Notes: generated by a model from the letters alone, not told the origin. A stretch of DNA of 64,000 bases from Curtobacterium sp. UNCCL20 (GCF_900101675.1 NZ_FNKG01000004.1:248001-312000), one strand, 5' to 3'; positions 46,191 to 55,432 are shown, numbered from the stretch's first letter. Numbers and translations: made by a program.

Positions 46191-46533
46191 GGGTGCCTTC
46201 CTGCAGTTCACCTGCGAGTACGTGCGCGTGCACGTGGAACACGGTCTGACCGGCGGCTTCGCCGGTGTTGAAGACGAGACGGAACTGACCGTCGGAGCGC
46301 TCGTCGGCGATGCGCTGCGCGGTGGCGATCAGGTGGGCGAGGAGGTCCGGGTCGCCGGCGGCGAGCTCGGAGACGTTCGCGTACTCCTCGGTCTTGGGGA
46401 TGACGAGCACGTGGACGGGGGCCTTGGGTGCGATGTCCTCGATCGCGATCACGCGGTCGTCCTCGGCGACGACGGTCGCCGGGATCTCGCGCGCGATGAT
46501 CTTGGAGAAGACGCTGGGCGTGCTGGTGCTCAT
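46180..46533 (-). CDS. HIT-family nucleotide-binding protein
   Basis: Histidine-triad hydrolase of nucleoside phosphoramidates or dinucleotides. It has 117 residues. FSKIIAREIPATVVAEDD at the N terminus and the triad HVHAHVLAG near the end. Start ATG at 46533 has a -10 box 6 nt upstream as well as ggag, so a separate leaderless transcript is possible within the operon. Confidence 0.94.
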   Translation of the reverse strand: MSTSTPSVFSKIIAREIPATVVAEDDRVIAIEDIAPKAPVHVLVIPKTEEYANVSELAAGDPDLLAHLIATAQRIADERSDGQFRLVFNTGEAAGQTVFHVHAHVLAGELQEGTLAG

Positions 46534-46539
46534 GACTCC

Positions 46540-46545
46540 ATCGTA
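46540..46545 (-). promoter_or_regulatory. -10 box of HIT gene (leaderless)
   Basis: TACGAT on the minus strand, 6 nt before the ATG at 46533; lies in the 46-bp gap after rsmE. Confidence 0.5.
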
Positions 46546-46579
46546 GAACGCGGCGCCTCGGCACCGTCTTCCCGATCGG

Positions 46580-47338
46580 CTACCAGCGGCCGAGTCGCGT
46601 CTGGAGGACTGCGAGGGCGGCCGGTCCGGCGGTGGAGGTACGGAGGACGGTGTCGCCGAGTCGGACCCGGACGGCACCCGCCGCGACGAGCCGGTCGAAC
46701 TCCGAGCCGTCGATGCCGCCCTCGGGACCGACGACCAGCACGATCTCGTCGACGGGCGAGTCACCGGACGCGTCTCCGGACGGCGGCTCCCACGCGGACA
46801 GCCGCACGGCACCGACCGGGTCGAGCACGAGCACCACCCGCGAATCCCCGGGGAAGCCCGCCAGCTGCGCCGTGGTCACCGGCGCGTCGACGGCAGGGAC
46901 CCGGGACCGGATCGCCTGCTTCGACGCCTCGTGCGCGATGGCCGCCCAGCGCGCACGGCCCTTCTCGACCTTCGCGCCGTCCCACCGCGAGACGCTGCGG
47001 GCGGCGGACCACGGCACGATGCGGTCGACGCCGATCTCCGTCGCCGCCTGCACCGCCATCTCGTCGCGGCCGCCCTTCGCGAGTGCCTGCACGAGCGTCA
47101 GGGACGGACGCTGCGGCGCGTCGAACGCCACCGTGTCCACCTCGAGCTCGAGCGAGTCCCGCGCGGTGGACAGGACCGCACCGGTCACCACGGCCCCGCG
47201 CCCGTCGGACAGGCGCAGGGTCTCGCCCGTCCGGACGCGTGCGACGGACACCGCGTGTCGGCCCTCGGCCCCGTCGAGCGTCACCGAGTCGCCGACCGCG
47301 ACGCCGTCGAGCGTCTCGACGAGGTAGAGCGACGCCAT
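46580..47338 (-). CDS. rsmE: 16S rRNA (uracil(1498)-N(3))-methyltransferase
   Basis: SPOUT-fold methylase modifying U1498 of 16S rRNA. It has 252 residues. N-terminal PUA-like part (GAEGRHAVSVARVRTGE), SAM-binding knot VVGPEGGIDGSEFDRL and VRLGDTVLRTSTAG. The start codon overlaps the dnaJ stop (TGATG), indicating coupled translation. Confidence 0.94.
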   Translation of the reverse strand: MASLYLVETLDGVAVGDSVTLDGAEGRHAVSVARVRTGETLRLSDGRGAVVTGAVLSTARDSLELEVDTVAFDAPQRPSLTLVQALAKGGRDEMAVQAATEIGVDRIVPWSAARSVSRWDGAKVEKGRARWAAIAHEASKQAIRSRVPAVDAPVTTAQLAGFPGDSRVVLVLDPVGAVRLSAWEPPSGDASGDSPVDEIVLVVGPEGGIDGSEFDRLVAAGAVRVRLGDTVLRTSTAGPAALAVLQTRLGRW

Positions 47339-48450
47339 CAGTGGCTGAAGAACCGGTCGCGGAGCTTGCCGAACATGCCCTGCTGGAACCGCGCGAGCTG
47401 CGGCTTGGCCGGCTTCTGCGACTTCGCGAGCTGCTCGACGAGCTGCCGCTCCTTGTGCGAGAGCTTCGTCGGCGTCACCACCTGCACGCCGACGCGGAGG
47501 TCACCGCGACCGTTGCCGCGGAGCTTGGTGATCCCGCGGTCCTTGATGACGAGGACGTCGGCGCTCTGCACGCCGGGACGGACCTCGAGCTCGACCGGCC
47601 CGTCCAGACCGTCGATCGTCGTCGTGGTGCCGAGGACCGCGTCGGTCATCGCCACCTCGAGCGTGGCGAGGAGGTCGTCGCCGTCGCGGCTGAAGACGTC
47701 GTGGTGGCGGACGCGGATCTCGAGGTACAGGTCGCCGGAGGGACCGCCGGCAGGACCGACCTCGCCCTGGCCGGGCATCTGCAGCCGCAGGCCGGAGTCG
47801 ACGCCGGCGGGGACGTCGACCGGCACGGTGCGGCGGGCGCGCACGCGGCCCTGCCCCTGGCACGTCGGGCACGGGTTCGGGATGACGGTGCCGTAGCCGC
47901 GGCAGGTGCCGCACGGCGCGCTCGTCACCACGTTGCCGAGGAGCGAACGGACCTGGCGCTGGATGTGCCCGGTGCCGCCGCAGATGTCGCAGGTCTGCGG
48001 GTGCGTGCCCGGCGCCGCGCAGGAGCCGCCGCAGGTCTCGCACAGCACGGCCGTGTCGACCTCGACGTCCTTGTGGGTGCCGAAGACGACCTCGTCGAGG
48101 TCGACGTCGATGCGGAGCAGGGCGTCCTGCCCACGCTCGGCGCGGCTGCGTGGTCCGTTGCCACGGCCTCCGCCGCCACCGCCGCCGAAGAACGCGTCGA
48201 AGATGTCGCTGAAGCCGCCGGCGCCGCCGCCGAACGGGCTGTCGGCCTGCGGTCCGGCGTCGTACCGACGCCGCTGCTCCGGGTCGCTCAGCACGTCGTA
48301 CGCGTGCGTCACGTCCTTGAAGCGCTCGGCGGCGTCCGGGCTCGGGTTCACGTCCGGGTGCAGCTCGCGCGCCAGGCGGCGGTACGCCTTCTTGATGTCG
48401 GCATCGGAGGCGTCCGGCTGGACGCCGAGGACGTCGTAGTGGTCTGCCAC
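47338..48450 (-). CDS. dnaJ: Chaperone DnaJ (HrcA-operon type)
   Basis: Hsp40 co-chaperone that delivers clients to DnaK. It has 370 residues. J domain with HPD (ARELHPDVNPSPDAAERF), Gly/Phe linker including a seven-glycine run, and four zinc repeats CETCGGSC, CDICGGTG, CGTCRGYG and CPTCQGQG. GTG start with gagggatac upstream. As it lies behind hrcA, it is the DnaJ2-type copy of Actinobacteria, under HrcA control; another dnaJ beside dnaK is expected elsewhere. Confidence 0.95.
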   Translation of the reverse strand: MADHYDVLGVQPDASDADIKKAYRRLARELHPDVNPSPDAAERFKDVTHAYDVLSDPEQRRRYDAGPQADSPFGGGAGGFSDIFDAFFGGGGGGGRGNGPRSRAERGQDALLRIDVDLDEVVFGTHKDVEVDTAVLCETCGGSCAAPGTHPQTCDICGGTGHIQRQVRSLLGNVVTSAPCGTCRGYGTVIPNPCPTCQGQGRVRARRTVPVDVPAGVDSGLRLQMPGQGEVGPAGGPSGDLYLEIRVRHHDVFSRDGDDLLATLEVAMTDAVLGTTTTIDGLDGPVELEVRPGVQSADVLVIKDRGITKLRGNGRGDLRVGVQVVTPTKLSHKERQLVEQLAKSQKPAKPQLARFQQGMFGKLRDRFFSH

Positions 48451-48593
48451 GTATCCCTCAGTCGGTTTCGGTCGGTTCGGTTCGGTGCGGCGGTCGCCGC
48501 GGGTCGTACTGGAGGCACGGATCGCCCCCGCCGGTCGCTCCGGTCAGGAGCGTGGTCGGTCTGGCAGTGGCCGGCCCGGAGTGTGCCGGCCGG

Positions 48594-49613
48594 TCAATGT
48601 TCGCCCAGGAGTTTGGACAGGTACCGTGCGACGGCGCGGACGGCGGCCATGTTCGTGCCGTAGTCCATCCGGGTGGGCCCGAGCACACCGAGCCGCGCCA
48701 CTTCGCCGCGGGCCAGGTAGCCGCCCGCCACGATGCTCGTCGCGTCGAGCCCGTACTCGGCGTTCTCGACGCCGATCCGTGCCGCGACGGCGACGTCGTC
48801 GATCTGCATCTCCCCGAACAACCGGAGCAAGGTCACCTGTTCCTCGATCGCTTCGAGCACGGGGAAGAGGCCGCCGGAGAAGTCCTGTTCGCTCTTGGCG
48901 AGGTTCGCCGCGCCCGCCATCACCAGACGATCCTGCCGGTTCGCGGCGACCTGCTCGATGAGGGTCGCGACGACGACACCCGCGAGCGGCTGGGCGTCCG
49001 GCCGGATCTGCTGGGGCACCGCGCGGAGCGCCGCCGAGACGTCCTGCAGCAGGAGCCCGACGGTCGCGCCGTTGACGACGGTGCGGAGTTCGGTGAGCGC
49101 CACCTCGTCGAGGACGACGTCGGTCTCGACCACGCGCTGCTCGACCCGGGCGGTGTCGGTGATCAGGACGACCATGAGCCGGGCGTCGCCGAGGCGGACC
49201 AGCTCGATGTGCTGCACCCGCGCCCGCACCATCGACGGGTACTGCACGAGGGCGACCTGGTTGGTGAGCTGGCTGAGGAGACGGACGGTCCGGCCAAGGA
49301 CCTCGTCGAGGTCGTTCGGGGCGCCGAGGAACGTCTCGATCGCGTGCCGCTGAGCGCTGGAGAGCGGCCGGGCACCGGCGAGGTGGTCGACGAACACGCG
49401 GTAGCCCTTGTCCGTCGGGACGCGGCCGGACGAGGTGTGCGGCGCCGCGATGAGCTGCTCGTCCTCGAGCTGGGCCATGTCGTTCCGGATCGTGGCGGCG
49501 CTGACCCCGAAGGCGTGCCGCTCGACGATCGTCTTCGAACCCACCGGTTCGCGCGAGGCGACGTAGTCCCGCACGATGGCCTTGAGGACCTCGAGGGAGC
49601 GTTCGCTGACCAA
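48594..49613 (-). CDS. hrcA: Heat-inducible transcription repressor HrcA
   Basis: Represses heat-shock genes by binding CIRCE; needs GroEL for folding. It has 339 residues. N-terminal winged helix with EPVGSKTIVERHAFGVSAAT, then PHTSSGRVPTDKGYRVFVDH, and a C-terminal GAF-like domain ending LGVLGPTRMDYGTNMAAV. TTG at 49613 is used because ggaagggg lies 6 nt upstream; the frame open to 49976 is spurious. A CIRCE-like site sits over its promoter, so the hrcA-dnaJ operon is autoregulated. Confidence 0.95.
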   Translation of the reverse strand: MVSERSLEVLKAIVRDYVASREPVGSKTIVERHAFGVSAATIRNDMAQLEDEQLIAAPHTSSGRVPTDKGYRVFVDHLAGARPLSSAQRHAIETFLGAPNDLDEVLGRTVRLLSQLTNQVALVQYPSMVRARVQHIELVRLGDARLMVVLITDTARVEQRVVETDVVLDEVALTELRTVVNGATVGLLLQDVSAALRAVPQQIRPDAQPLAGVVVATLIEQVAANRQDRLVMAGAANLAKSEQDFSGGLFPVLEAIEEQVTLLRLFGEMQIDDVAVAARIGVENAEYGLDATSIVAGGYLARGEVARLGVLGPTRMDYGTNMAAVRAVARYLSKLLGEH

Positions 49614-49634
49614 CCCGGACCCCTTCCACTCGTT

Positions 49635-49661
49635 CTGGCACTCGGACGTGTCGACTGCTGA
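49635..49661. promoter_or_regulatory. CIRCE-like operator of hrcA-dnaJ
   Basis: CTGGCACTC, 9-bp spacer, GACTGCTGA: 7 of 9 match in each arm to consensus TTAGCACTC-N9-GAGTGCTAA, with exact spacing. It is 22 bp upstream of the hrcA start and abuts a -10 box, as expected for HrcA repression. Confidence 0.85.
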
Positions 49662-49666
49662 TCCTA
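49661..49666 (-). promoter_or_regulatory. -10 box of hrcA
   Basis: TAGGAT on the minus strand, sharing its last base with the CIRCE site, so transcription would start within the operator. Confidence 0.5.
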
Positions 49667-49709
49667 CGCCCGACCACCGACGGACCGGGACTTCTCCACA
49701 GCCTCCCGA

Positions 49710-49715
49710 TACGCT
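49710..49715 (+). promoter_or_regulatory. -10 box of DUF4870 gene (leaderless)
   Basis: TACGCT, then 6 nt (ctgggc), then the ATG at 49722. Confidence 0.55.
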
Positions 49716-49721
49716 CTGGGC

Positions 49722-50153
49722 ATGAGCTACGGACAGCAGCCCGGCGGACCCTACGGACAGCAGCCGGGCGGACCCCAGGGCCCCGGCGGCCCGCAGTACC
49801 CCGGCGGCTACACGCCGCCGCAGCCGATGTCCCCCGAGGACCAGCGGCTCTGGGCGACCCTGACGCACATCGGCGGGATCTTCTTCAACTTCATCGTGCC
49901 GCTCGTGGCCTACCTGGTGCTCCGGGACCGGGGCGGGTTCATCCGCGAGCACACGCGTGCGGCCCTGAACTTCCACATCACGATGGCCATCGCGTACGTC
50001 GTCGCGGGCATCCTGACGATCGTGCTGATCGGCGCGCTCCTGGTGCCGGTGATCGGCATCATCACGATCATCTTCGGCATCATGGCGGCGGTTGCTGCGA
50101 ACCGCGGCGAGTTCTACCGATACCCGCTCTCGATCGAGTTCATCAAGCAGTAG
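49722..50153 (+). CDS. DUF4870 family membrane protein
   Basis: Function unknown. It has 143 residues. The N-terminal 35 residues are a Gly/Gln/Pro repeat (GQQPGGPYGQQPGGP), then the DUF4870 domain: MSPEDQRLWATLTHIGGIFF, LRDRGGFIREHTRAALNF, and three hydrophobic helices. Probably leaderless. It is convergent with hemW, 9 bp apart, and divergent from hrcA. Confidence 0.88.
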   Translation: MSYGQQPGGPYGQQPGGPQGPGGPQYPGGYTPPQPMSPEDQRLWATLTHIGGIFFNFIVPLVAYLVLRDRGGFIREHTRAALNFHITMAIAYVVAGILTIVLIGALLVPVIGIITIIFGIMAAVAANRGEFYRYPLSIEFIKQ

Positions 50154-50162
50154 GAAGCGCGC

Positions 50163-51389
50163 TCAGTCGAGCAGCTCCCGCACCACCGCGTCCGCGAGGA
50201 GGCGACCCTGCAGCGTCAACTCGATCCGCCCCCGCACCGCGGCCGACCCGTCCACCAGCCCACGGGCGATGAGCCCCGCGACGCGGCCACGGGCCTCCTG
50301 GCGGAGTTCCGCGGTGGCGAGCTCGCCACGGACGCGCGCCGCCAGCAGCACGCGCTCGACGTACCGGGTCTCGTCGTCGAGGGTCTCGCGACCGGCGGCC
50401 GGCGACTCCCCCGACAGCACCCGGTTCGCGTACGCGGCCGGGTGCTTCACGTTCCACCAGCGCGTGCCGGCGACCGCGGAGTGCGCGCCCGGACCGACGC
50501 CCCACCAGTCGTACCCCTTCCAGTAGGACAGGTTGTGCCGGCTCGCGTGGGCGGCGCCGCGGGCCCAGTTCGAGACCTCGTACCAGGAGTACCCGGCGTC
50601 GCCGAGGACCTGGTCGGCCAGCTCGTACATGTCCGCAGCCAGGTCGTCGTCCGGGGCCGGCAACTCACCGCGGGCGACCATCCGGCCCATCGCGGTGCCG
50701 TCCTCGACGATGAGCGAGTAGGCCGACACGTGGTCCGGCTCGCACGCCAGCGCCGCGTCGAGCGAGGTGCGCCAGTCGTCGAGGGACTCCCCCGGCGTCG
50801 AGTAGATGAGGTCGAGCGACACGTCGAGGCCCTGCTGCTTCGCGAGGTCCACCACGAGCGGCACCCGCTCGGGGTCGTGCGTCCGGTCGAGCGTGCCGAG
50901 CACCTGCGGCACCGCCGACTGCATCCCGTAGCTGACGCGGTTGAAGCCGCCCGCGCGGAGGGTCTCCAGCGAGGACGCGTCGACCGAGTCCGGGTTGGCC
51001 TCGGTCGTGACCTCGGCCCCGGGCAGGATCCCCCAGGTGTCGTCGATCGCGCGGAGGATCATCACCAGGTCGGACGCCGGGAGCATCGTCGGGGTGCCGC
51101 CGCCGAAGAACACCGTCGACACCGGTCGCCGCGGCACGCCCGAGCGGTCCATCACCGTGGCCGCCCACTCGATCTCGCGGACGGCGTGTCCGGCGTAGTC
51201 GTCACGGCGTACGCCGCGGAGCTCGGACGCCGTGTACGTGTTGAAGTCGCAGTAGCCGCAGCGCACCCGGCAGAAGGGCACGTGCACGTACACGCCGAAC
51301 GGCACCTGCCCCACATCGGACGCCGGGACGATCAGCCCGTCCGAGGGAGCGGGATCGGCGATCGGGAGGGCACTCGGCATGGACTCCAT
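50163..51389 (-). CDS. hemW: Radical SAM heme chaperone / coproporphyrinogen III oxidase-like protein HemW
   Basis: Radical-SAM protein that binds haem and inserts it into client enzymes; long annotated as oxygen-independent HemN. It has 408 residues. Iron-sulfur motif HVPFCRVRCGYCDF with Cys40, Cys44 and Cys47. Other conserved blocks are VFFGGGTPTMLP, TTEANPDSVD, RVSYGMQSAVP and HNLSYWKGYDWWGVGPGAHS. It lacks the extra Cys after CxYC that marks true HemN. Position between lepA and hrcA is conserved. Start 51389 or 51380. Confidence 0.93.
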   Translation of the reverse strand: MESMPSALPIADPAPSDGLIVPASDVGQVPFGVYVHVPFCRVRCGYCDFNTYTASELRGVRRDDYAGHAVREIEWAATVMDRSGVPRRPVSTVFFGGGTPTMLPASDLVMILRAIDDTWGILPGAEVTTEANPDSVDASSLETLRAGGFNRVSYGMQSAVPQVLGTLDRTHDPERVPLVVDLAKQQGLDVSLDLIYSTPGESLDDWRTSLDAALACEPDHVSAYSLIVEDGTAMGRMVARGELPAPDDDLAADMYELADQVLGDAGYSWYEVSNWARGAAHASRHNLSYWKGYDWWGVGPGAHSAVAGTRWWNVKHPAAYANRVLSGESPAAGRETLDDETRYVERVLLAARVRGELATAELRQEARGRVAGLIARGLVDGSAAVRGRIELTLQGRLLADAVVRELLD

Positions 51390-51408
51390 TGTCCGTCATG
51401 ATGGAGGC

Positions 51409-52110
51409 ATGGAGCACCACCCCGTCCCCACCACGGTGCTGTGGGACATCGACGGCACCCTCGTGATGAACGCCTCCTCGCCGGGCAACCTGTACCACCT
51501 CGCGCTCGAGCGGGCGGTCGGCCGCGACCTCGTCCTGCGCGTCGGCCACCAGCACGGTCGGACCGACGCCGGGCTCATCGCCGAGCACGTCCGCGCCCAC
51601 GACCTCGACGACGCCCTGATCCCCGCGGTCGGCCGCCACCTGCACGACCTCACCGAGGAGCGGTACCGCTCCGGCGACCACCGCAGTCCGGCGCCCGGCG
51701 CGATCGCCCTCGTGGCGCGGTTCGCCGAGCTCGGCTGGCGGAACGGCCTGCTCACGGGCAACTCCAGGTACCGCGCCCGGGTGAAGCTGCAGGGCGCCGG
51801 GTTCGACGTCGACGCGTTCGACTGGGAGCACTCCTACTTCGGTGACGCCGAGGTGGAGCGCACCGGGGTGACCGCCCGGGCCGCCGCTGCGCTCGCGGGC
51901 ACGCGCGCCGTCATCGTCGGGGACACCCCGCGCGACGGCGAGGCAGCCGACGCCGTGGGCATCCCGTTCCTGGCGGTCGCCACGGGCGTCTACGACGTGG
52001 ACGAGCTCCGCGCCACCGGTGCCGTGACGATCGCCCGGAACTGCGTGGACGACGCACGCCTCATCGAGGACGCCATCGCGGCACTCCCTCCGCTGCGCCC
52101 GGTCGGCTGA
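51409..52110 (+). CDS. HAD-superfamily hydrolase (phosphoglycolate phosphatase-like)
   Basis: Phosphatase of 233 residues. Nucleophile motif VLWDIDGTLV, motif II LLTGNSRY (Thr), motif IV region VIVGDTPRDGEAADAVGIP. A helical cap lies between motifs I and II, so it is a C1-cap Gph-like enzyme; the substrate is unknown. ATG at 51409 assumed; 51379 is also in frame but would overlap hemW. Divergent from hemW with almost no gap, so the promoters overlap coding DNA. Confidence 0.85.
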   Translation: MEHHPVPTTVLWDIDGTLVMNASSPGNLYHLALERAVGRDLVLRVGHQHGRTDAGLIAEHVRAHDLDDALIPAVGRHLHDLTEERYRSGDHRSPAPGAIALVARFAELGWRNGLLTGNSRYRARVKLQGAGFDVDAFDWEHSYFGDAEVERTGVTARAAAALAGTRAVIVGDTPRDGEAADAVGIPFLAVATGVYDVDELRATGAVTIARNCVDDARLIEDAIAALPPLRPVG

Positions 52111-52149
52111 GGCAGCTGCGCGACCCACGGTCGCTGCGCGAGCTGCGCG

Positions 52150-52797
52150 CTAGTCGCCCCGCAGCGCGGCCAGGTACTTCTCGGCCATCACCTTCTGCTG
52201 CCGACGCAGCAGCGGCGCGACGAACTGCCACTTCCGCGAGGACGGGTGCGAGAACTGGCGGATCTGCAACCACACCGAACCGTCCGGGGTGCGCTCGACC
52301 ACGAACGACTCCTCGCCGGACAGCGGGTGCCCCTCGAGCGTGCCGTACGCGAAGCCCTTGCGGTCGTGCTCGTCGATGATCGACACGACCCGCACCGGTG
52401 CCTGCACGGTCTGCCCGAACGCGTGCATCGTCAGCGTCGCACTCGTCCCCGCCGTCACCAGCGGGGTGCCGTCCGGTGCGAACTTCTCGACCCGGGGCGT
52501 CCCGATCGAGGCCGGCGCGATCGGCACACCGTCGTCGTCGAACGTCACCGGGTTGTAGCGGACCTCGTCATCGTCGGGCTGCTCCTCGACACGGACGCGG
52601 ATGCCGCTGCGCTCCTGGATCTGCCACGTGAGCGCCTGCGTGACCGCGGTCTCGAAGCGCTGGTCGCCGTGGCCGATGCGGGCCCGGGACTCGGAGGGGG
52701 TGAACCCCTCCGGCGGGTACGTCATGAGGTCCGGTGCCTGGGTCGCGCCCACGGCTCCGTACGTCAGGGCGGTCCGGTAGCTCCCGCGGGTACTCAT
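52150..52797 (-). CDS. DUF1990 family protein
   Basis: Function unknown. It has 215 residues with the DUF1990 pattern: LTYGAVGATQAPDLMTYPP, RIGHGDQRFETAVTQALTWQ, GFAYGTLEGHPLSGEESFVV and IRQFSHPSSRKWQFVAPL. The family is common beside lepA or in plant-associated actinobacteria. A -10 box lies 7 nt before its ATG. The longer frame to 53211 is a shadow of the next gene. Confidence 0.88.
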   Translation of the reverse strand: MSTRGSYRTALTYGAVGATQAPDLMTYPPEGFTPSESRARIGHGDQRFETAVTQALTWQIQERSGIRVRVEEQPDDDEVRYNPVTFDDDGVPIAPASIGTPRVEKFAPDGTPLVTAGTSATLTMHAFGQTVQAPVRVVSIIDEHDRKGFAYGTLEGHPLSGEESFVVERTPDGSVWLQIRQFSHPSSRKWQFVAPLLRRQQKVMAEKYLAALRGD

Positions 52798-52804
52798 GCG
52801 CCCA

Positions 52805-52810
52805 ATCGTA
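52805..52810 (-). promoter_or_regulatory. -10 box of DUF1990 gene (leaderless)
   Basis: TACGAT on the minus strand, 7 nt before the ATG at 52797. Confidence 0.5.
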
Positions 52811-52919
52811 CGGGGCGGTGCGGCCGGACACGAACCGGCTCCGGAGGAGCGCGGGTTCCGCACCCCTCCGCTTTCCGCGCGCCCCGAACTGGAGGCCCGA
52901 CACCCGCCCGCCACGCCCC

Positions 52920-52925
52920 TATCGT
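52920..52925 (+). promoter_or_regulatory. -10 box of small membrane protein gene (leaderless)
   Basis: TATCGT, then 7 nt (tgggtcc), then the GTG at 52933. Confidence 0.5.
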
Positions 52926-52932
52926 TGGGTCC

Positions 52933-53424
52933 GTGCCCCGCTCCACCCCCGCCCGCACCCGGTCCGTCGACCGCACGACGGCCGCGTTCGCCGTCCTGAC
53001 CCTCGCGGCGTTCGGGCTGGCCGCGTCCGCGCGCGCCGCGGTCGAGTGGGCCACCGCCGGCACCGGCGCCCCGGCCCGGTACTCGGCCGGAGCGCCGAGC
53101 GGCCTCGACGGGTTCGACTCCGCCAACGCCATCGCCGTGTTCGGGGCGTGTGCCGCCGGAGCAGGCGTGCTCCTGTTCGGGGCGACCCTGGTGCTCGCCG
53201 TGCGCCGGCACCGGGTGCGCCGGCTGCCGTACGTCCTCGGTCTCAGCACGCTGGCGATGGTGATCGGCGCCGTGGTCGCGGGGTTCGCCGCGGCGACCCA
53301 GGCGGACTACGACGCGTTCGCCGGGCTGGTCATCCTGCGGACCGCACTGGCGGGACTGGCCGCCGCGAGCCTCCCGGCCCTCGCCCTGGCTGCACTGCAG
53401 ACGCGCGCCCGCCGCACGTCCTGA
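52933..53424 (+). CDS. Small four-helix membrane protein, unknown
   Basis: A protein of 163 residues with four hydrophobic segments (about 18-36, 66-86, 99-120, 133-152) and a basic N terminus; no family recognised. The GTG start is supported by a -10 box 7 nt upstream; no Shine-Dalgarno. Flanked by the divergent DUF1990 gene and, 22 bp beyond its stop, the family A element with direct repeats. Composition and codon use match neighbours. Confidence 0.65.
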   Translation: MPRSTPARTRSVDRTTAAFAVLTLAAFGLAASARAAVEWATAGTGAPARYSAGAPSGLDGFDSANAIAVFGACAAGAGVLLFGATLVLAVRRHRVRRLPYVLGLSTLAMVIGAVVAGFAAATQADYDAFAGLVILRTALAGLAAASLPALALAALQTRARRTS

Positions 53425-53551
53425 CCCGTCGACGAGCCCGCGGACCCGAGACTCGCGCTGAGCGACGTTCCTCGTGCCCGCGGGCCCGGATCCTGTCGCT
53501 CAGGCCGAGTCTCGGGCCCGTCGACGAGCCCGCGGACCCGACCCTCGCGCT
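53425..53551. repeat. 35-bp direct repeats flanking a family A element
   Basis: 53425-53459 and 53517-53551 agree at 33 of 35 positions; both begin cccgtcgacgagcccgcgg. They overlap the left edge of, and follow, the 68-bp palindrome; the second copy reaches the lepA stop codon. Confidence 0.85.
53447..53514. repeat. 68-bp palindromic element, family A copy 3
   Basis: CGAGACTCG left, CGAGTCTCG right, GCGAC..TCCTCG and TGTCGC inside; same 68-bp length and spacing as copies at 7210 and 13671, with a more diverged centre. It lies between convergent genes. Confidence 0.8.
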
Positions 53552-55397
53552 ACTTCTTCTTCTCTTCGACGTCACCCGACAGCGCCGCGATGAACGCCTC
53601 TTGCGGGACCTCGACGCGACCGACCATCTTCATGCGCTTCTTGCCCTCCTTCTGCTTCTCGAGGAGCTTGCGCTTGCGGGTGATGTCACCGCCGTAGCAC
53701 TTCGCGAGGACGTCCTTGCGCATCGCCCGGATGCTCTCGCGGGCGATGATGCGGGCACCGATGGCGGCCTGGATCGGAACCTCGAACTGCTGGCGCGGGA
53801 TGAGCTTCCGGAGCCGCTCGGTCATCAGCGTGCCGTACGCGTAGGCCTTGTCGCGGTGCACGATCGCGCTGAAAGCGTCGACCTGCTCGCCCTGCAGCAG
53901 GATGTCGACCTTCACCAGGTCGGCCGCCTGGTCGCCCGTGGGCTCGTAGTCGAGCGAGGCGTAGCCCTGCGTCTTGCTCTTCAGCTGGTCGAAGAAGTCG
54001 AAGACGATCTCGCCGAGGGGCATCTCGTAGCGGATCTCGACCCGGTCCTCGCCGAGGTACTCCATGCCGAGCAGCGACCCGCGCCGCGACTGGCACAGCT
54101 CCATGATCGCGCCGACGTAGTCCTTCGGCGCGAGGATGGCCGCGCGGACCATCGGCTCGCGGACCTCGACGATGCGGCCACCGGGGAACTCCGACGGGTT
54201 CGTGACCTCGGTCGTGGTGTTGTCCTCGTTGGTGACCTCGTAGATGACGCTCGGCGCCGTGGTGATGAGGTCGAGCCCGAACTCGCGCGAGAGCCGCTCG
54301 GTGATGATCTCGAGGTGCAGCAGACCGAGGAAGCCGCAGCGGAAGCCGAAGCCGAGCGCGACCGACGTCTCCGGCTCGTAGACCAGCGCGGCGTCGGAGA
54401 GCTTCAGCTTGTCGAGCGCCTCGCGGAGGTCCGGGTAGTCCGAACCGTCGATCGGGTACAGGCCCGAGAAGACCATCGGCTTCGGGTCGGTGTAGCCCGG
54501 GAGCGCCTCGGTCGCGGGCTTCTGCGCCGTCGTGACCGTGTCGCCGACCTTCGACTGCCGGACGTCCTTCACACCGGTGATGAGGTACCCGACCTCGCCG
54601 ACGGAGAGCCCCTTCGTGGGCTTCGGCTCCGGGCTCGACACCCCGATCTCGAGGATCTCGTGCGTCGACTTGGTCGACATCATCTGGACCTTCTCGCGCG
54701 GCTTGATCGACCCGTCGATCATGCGCACGTAGGTCACGACACCGCGGTAGCTGTCGTAGACGGAGTCGAAGATCATCGCGCGGGGCGAGGCGTCGACGTC
54801 GCCGACGGGGGCCGGGACGGTGCGCACCACGCGGTCGAGGAGCTCGGCCACGCCGACACCGGTCTTGCCCGAGACGCGCAGGACGTCCTCCGGCTTGCCG
54901 CCGATCAGCTGCGCCAGCTCGGCCGCGTACTTGTCCGGCTCGGCCGCGGGCAGGTCGATCTTGTTGAGCACCGGGATGATCTCGAGGTCGTTCTCGAGCG
55001 CCAGGTACAGGTTCGCGAGGGTCTGCGCCTCGATGCCCTGCGCTGCGTCGACGAGGAGGATCGCGCCCTCGCACGCGGCGAGGCTCCGCGACACCTCGTA
55101 CGAGAAGTCGACGTGCCCCGGCGTGTCGATCATGTTCAGCGCGAAGGTCTCACCGTCGAGCTCCCACGGCATGCGCACGGCCTGCGACTTGATCGTGATG
55201 CCGCGCTCACGCTCGATGTCCATCCGGTCGAGGTACTGGGCACGCATCGCGCGGTCCTCGACGATGCCGGTGATCTGCAGCATGCGGTCGGCCAGCGTCG
55301 ACTTGCCGTGGTCGATGTGCGCGATGATGCAGAAGTTGCGGATCGCCTCGGCCGGAGTCGCGGCGGGCTCGAGCGGAGTGGCTGCTTGTGGGCTCAC
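53550..55397 (-). CDS. lepA: Elongation factor 4
   Basis: Ribosomal GTPase that back-translocates or remodels stalled ribosomes. It has 615 residues, standard. Seen: G1 [15 protein letters not shown]2 RERGITI, G3 DTPGHVDF, G4 NKIDLPAA, then domain II and the LepA-specific C-terminal domain ([19 protein letters not shown]). GTG start with gaggaacc ribosome site. Upstream is a 257-bp gap with 35-bp tandem repeats. Confidence 0.97.
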   Translation of the reverse strand: MSPQAATPLEPAATPAEAIRNFCIIAHIDHGKSTLADRMLQITGIVEDRAMRAQYLDRMDIERERGITIKSQAVRMPWELDGETFALNMIDTPGHVDFSYEVSRSLAACEGAILLVDAAQGIEAQTLANLYLALENDLEIIPVLNKIDLPAAEPDKYAAELAQLIGGKPEDVLRVSGKTGVGVAELLDRVVRTVPAPVGDVDASPRAMIFDSVYDSYRGVVTYVRMIDGSIKPREKVQMMSTKSTHEILEIGVSSPEPKPTKGLSVGEVGYLITGVKDVRQSKVGDTVTTAQKPATEALPGYTDPKPMVFSGLYPIDGSDYPDLREALDKLKLSDAALVYEPETSVALGFGFRCGFLGLLHLEIITERLSREFGLDLITTAPSVIYEVTNEDNTTTEVTNPSEFPGGRIVEVREPMVRAAILAPKDYVGAIMELCQSRRGSLLGMEYLGEDRVEIRYEMPLGEIVFDFFDQLKSKTQGYASLDYEPTGDQAADLVKVDILLQGEQVDAFSAIVHRDKAYAYGTLMTERLRKLIPRQQFEVPIQAAIGARIIARESIRAMRKDVLAKCYGGDITRKRKLLEKQKEGKKRMKMVGRVEVPQEAFIAALSGDVEEKKK

Positions 55398-55432
55398 GGT
55401 TCCTCAGGTGGGTCGGACGGTCGAACGATTCT

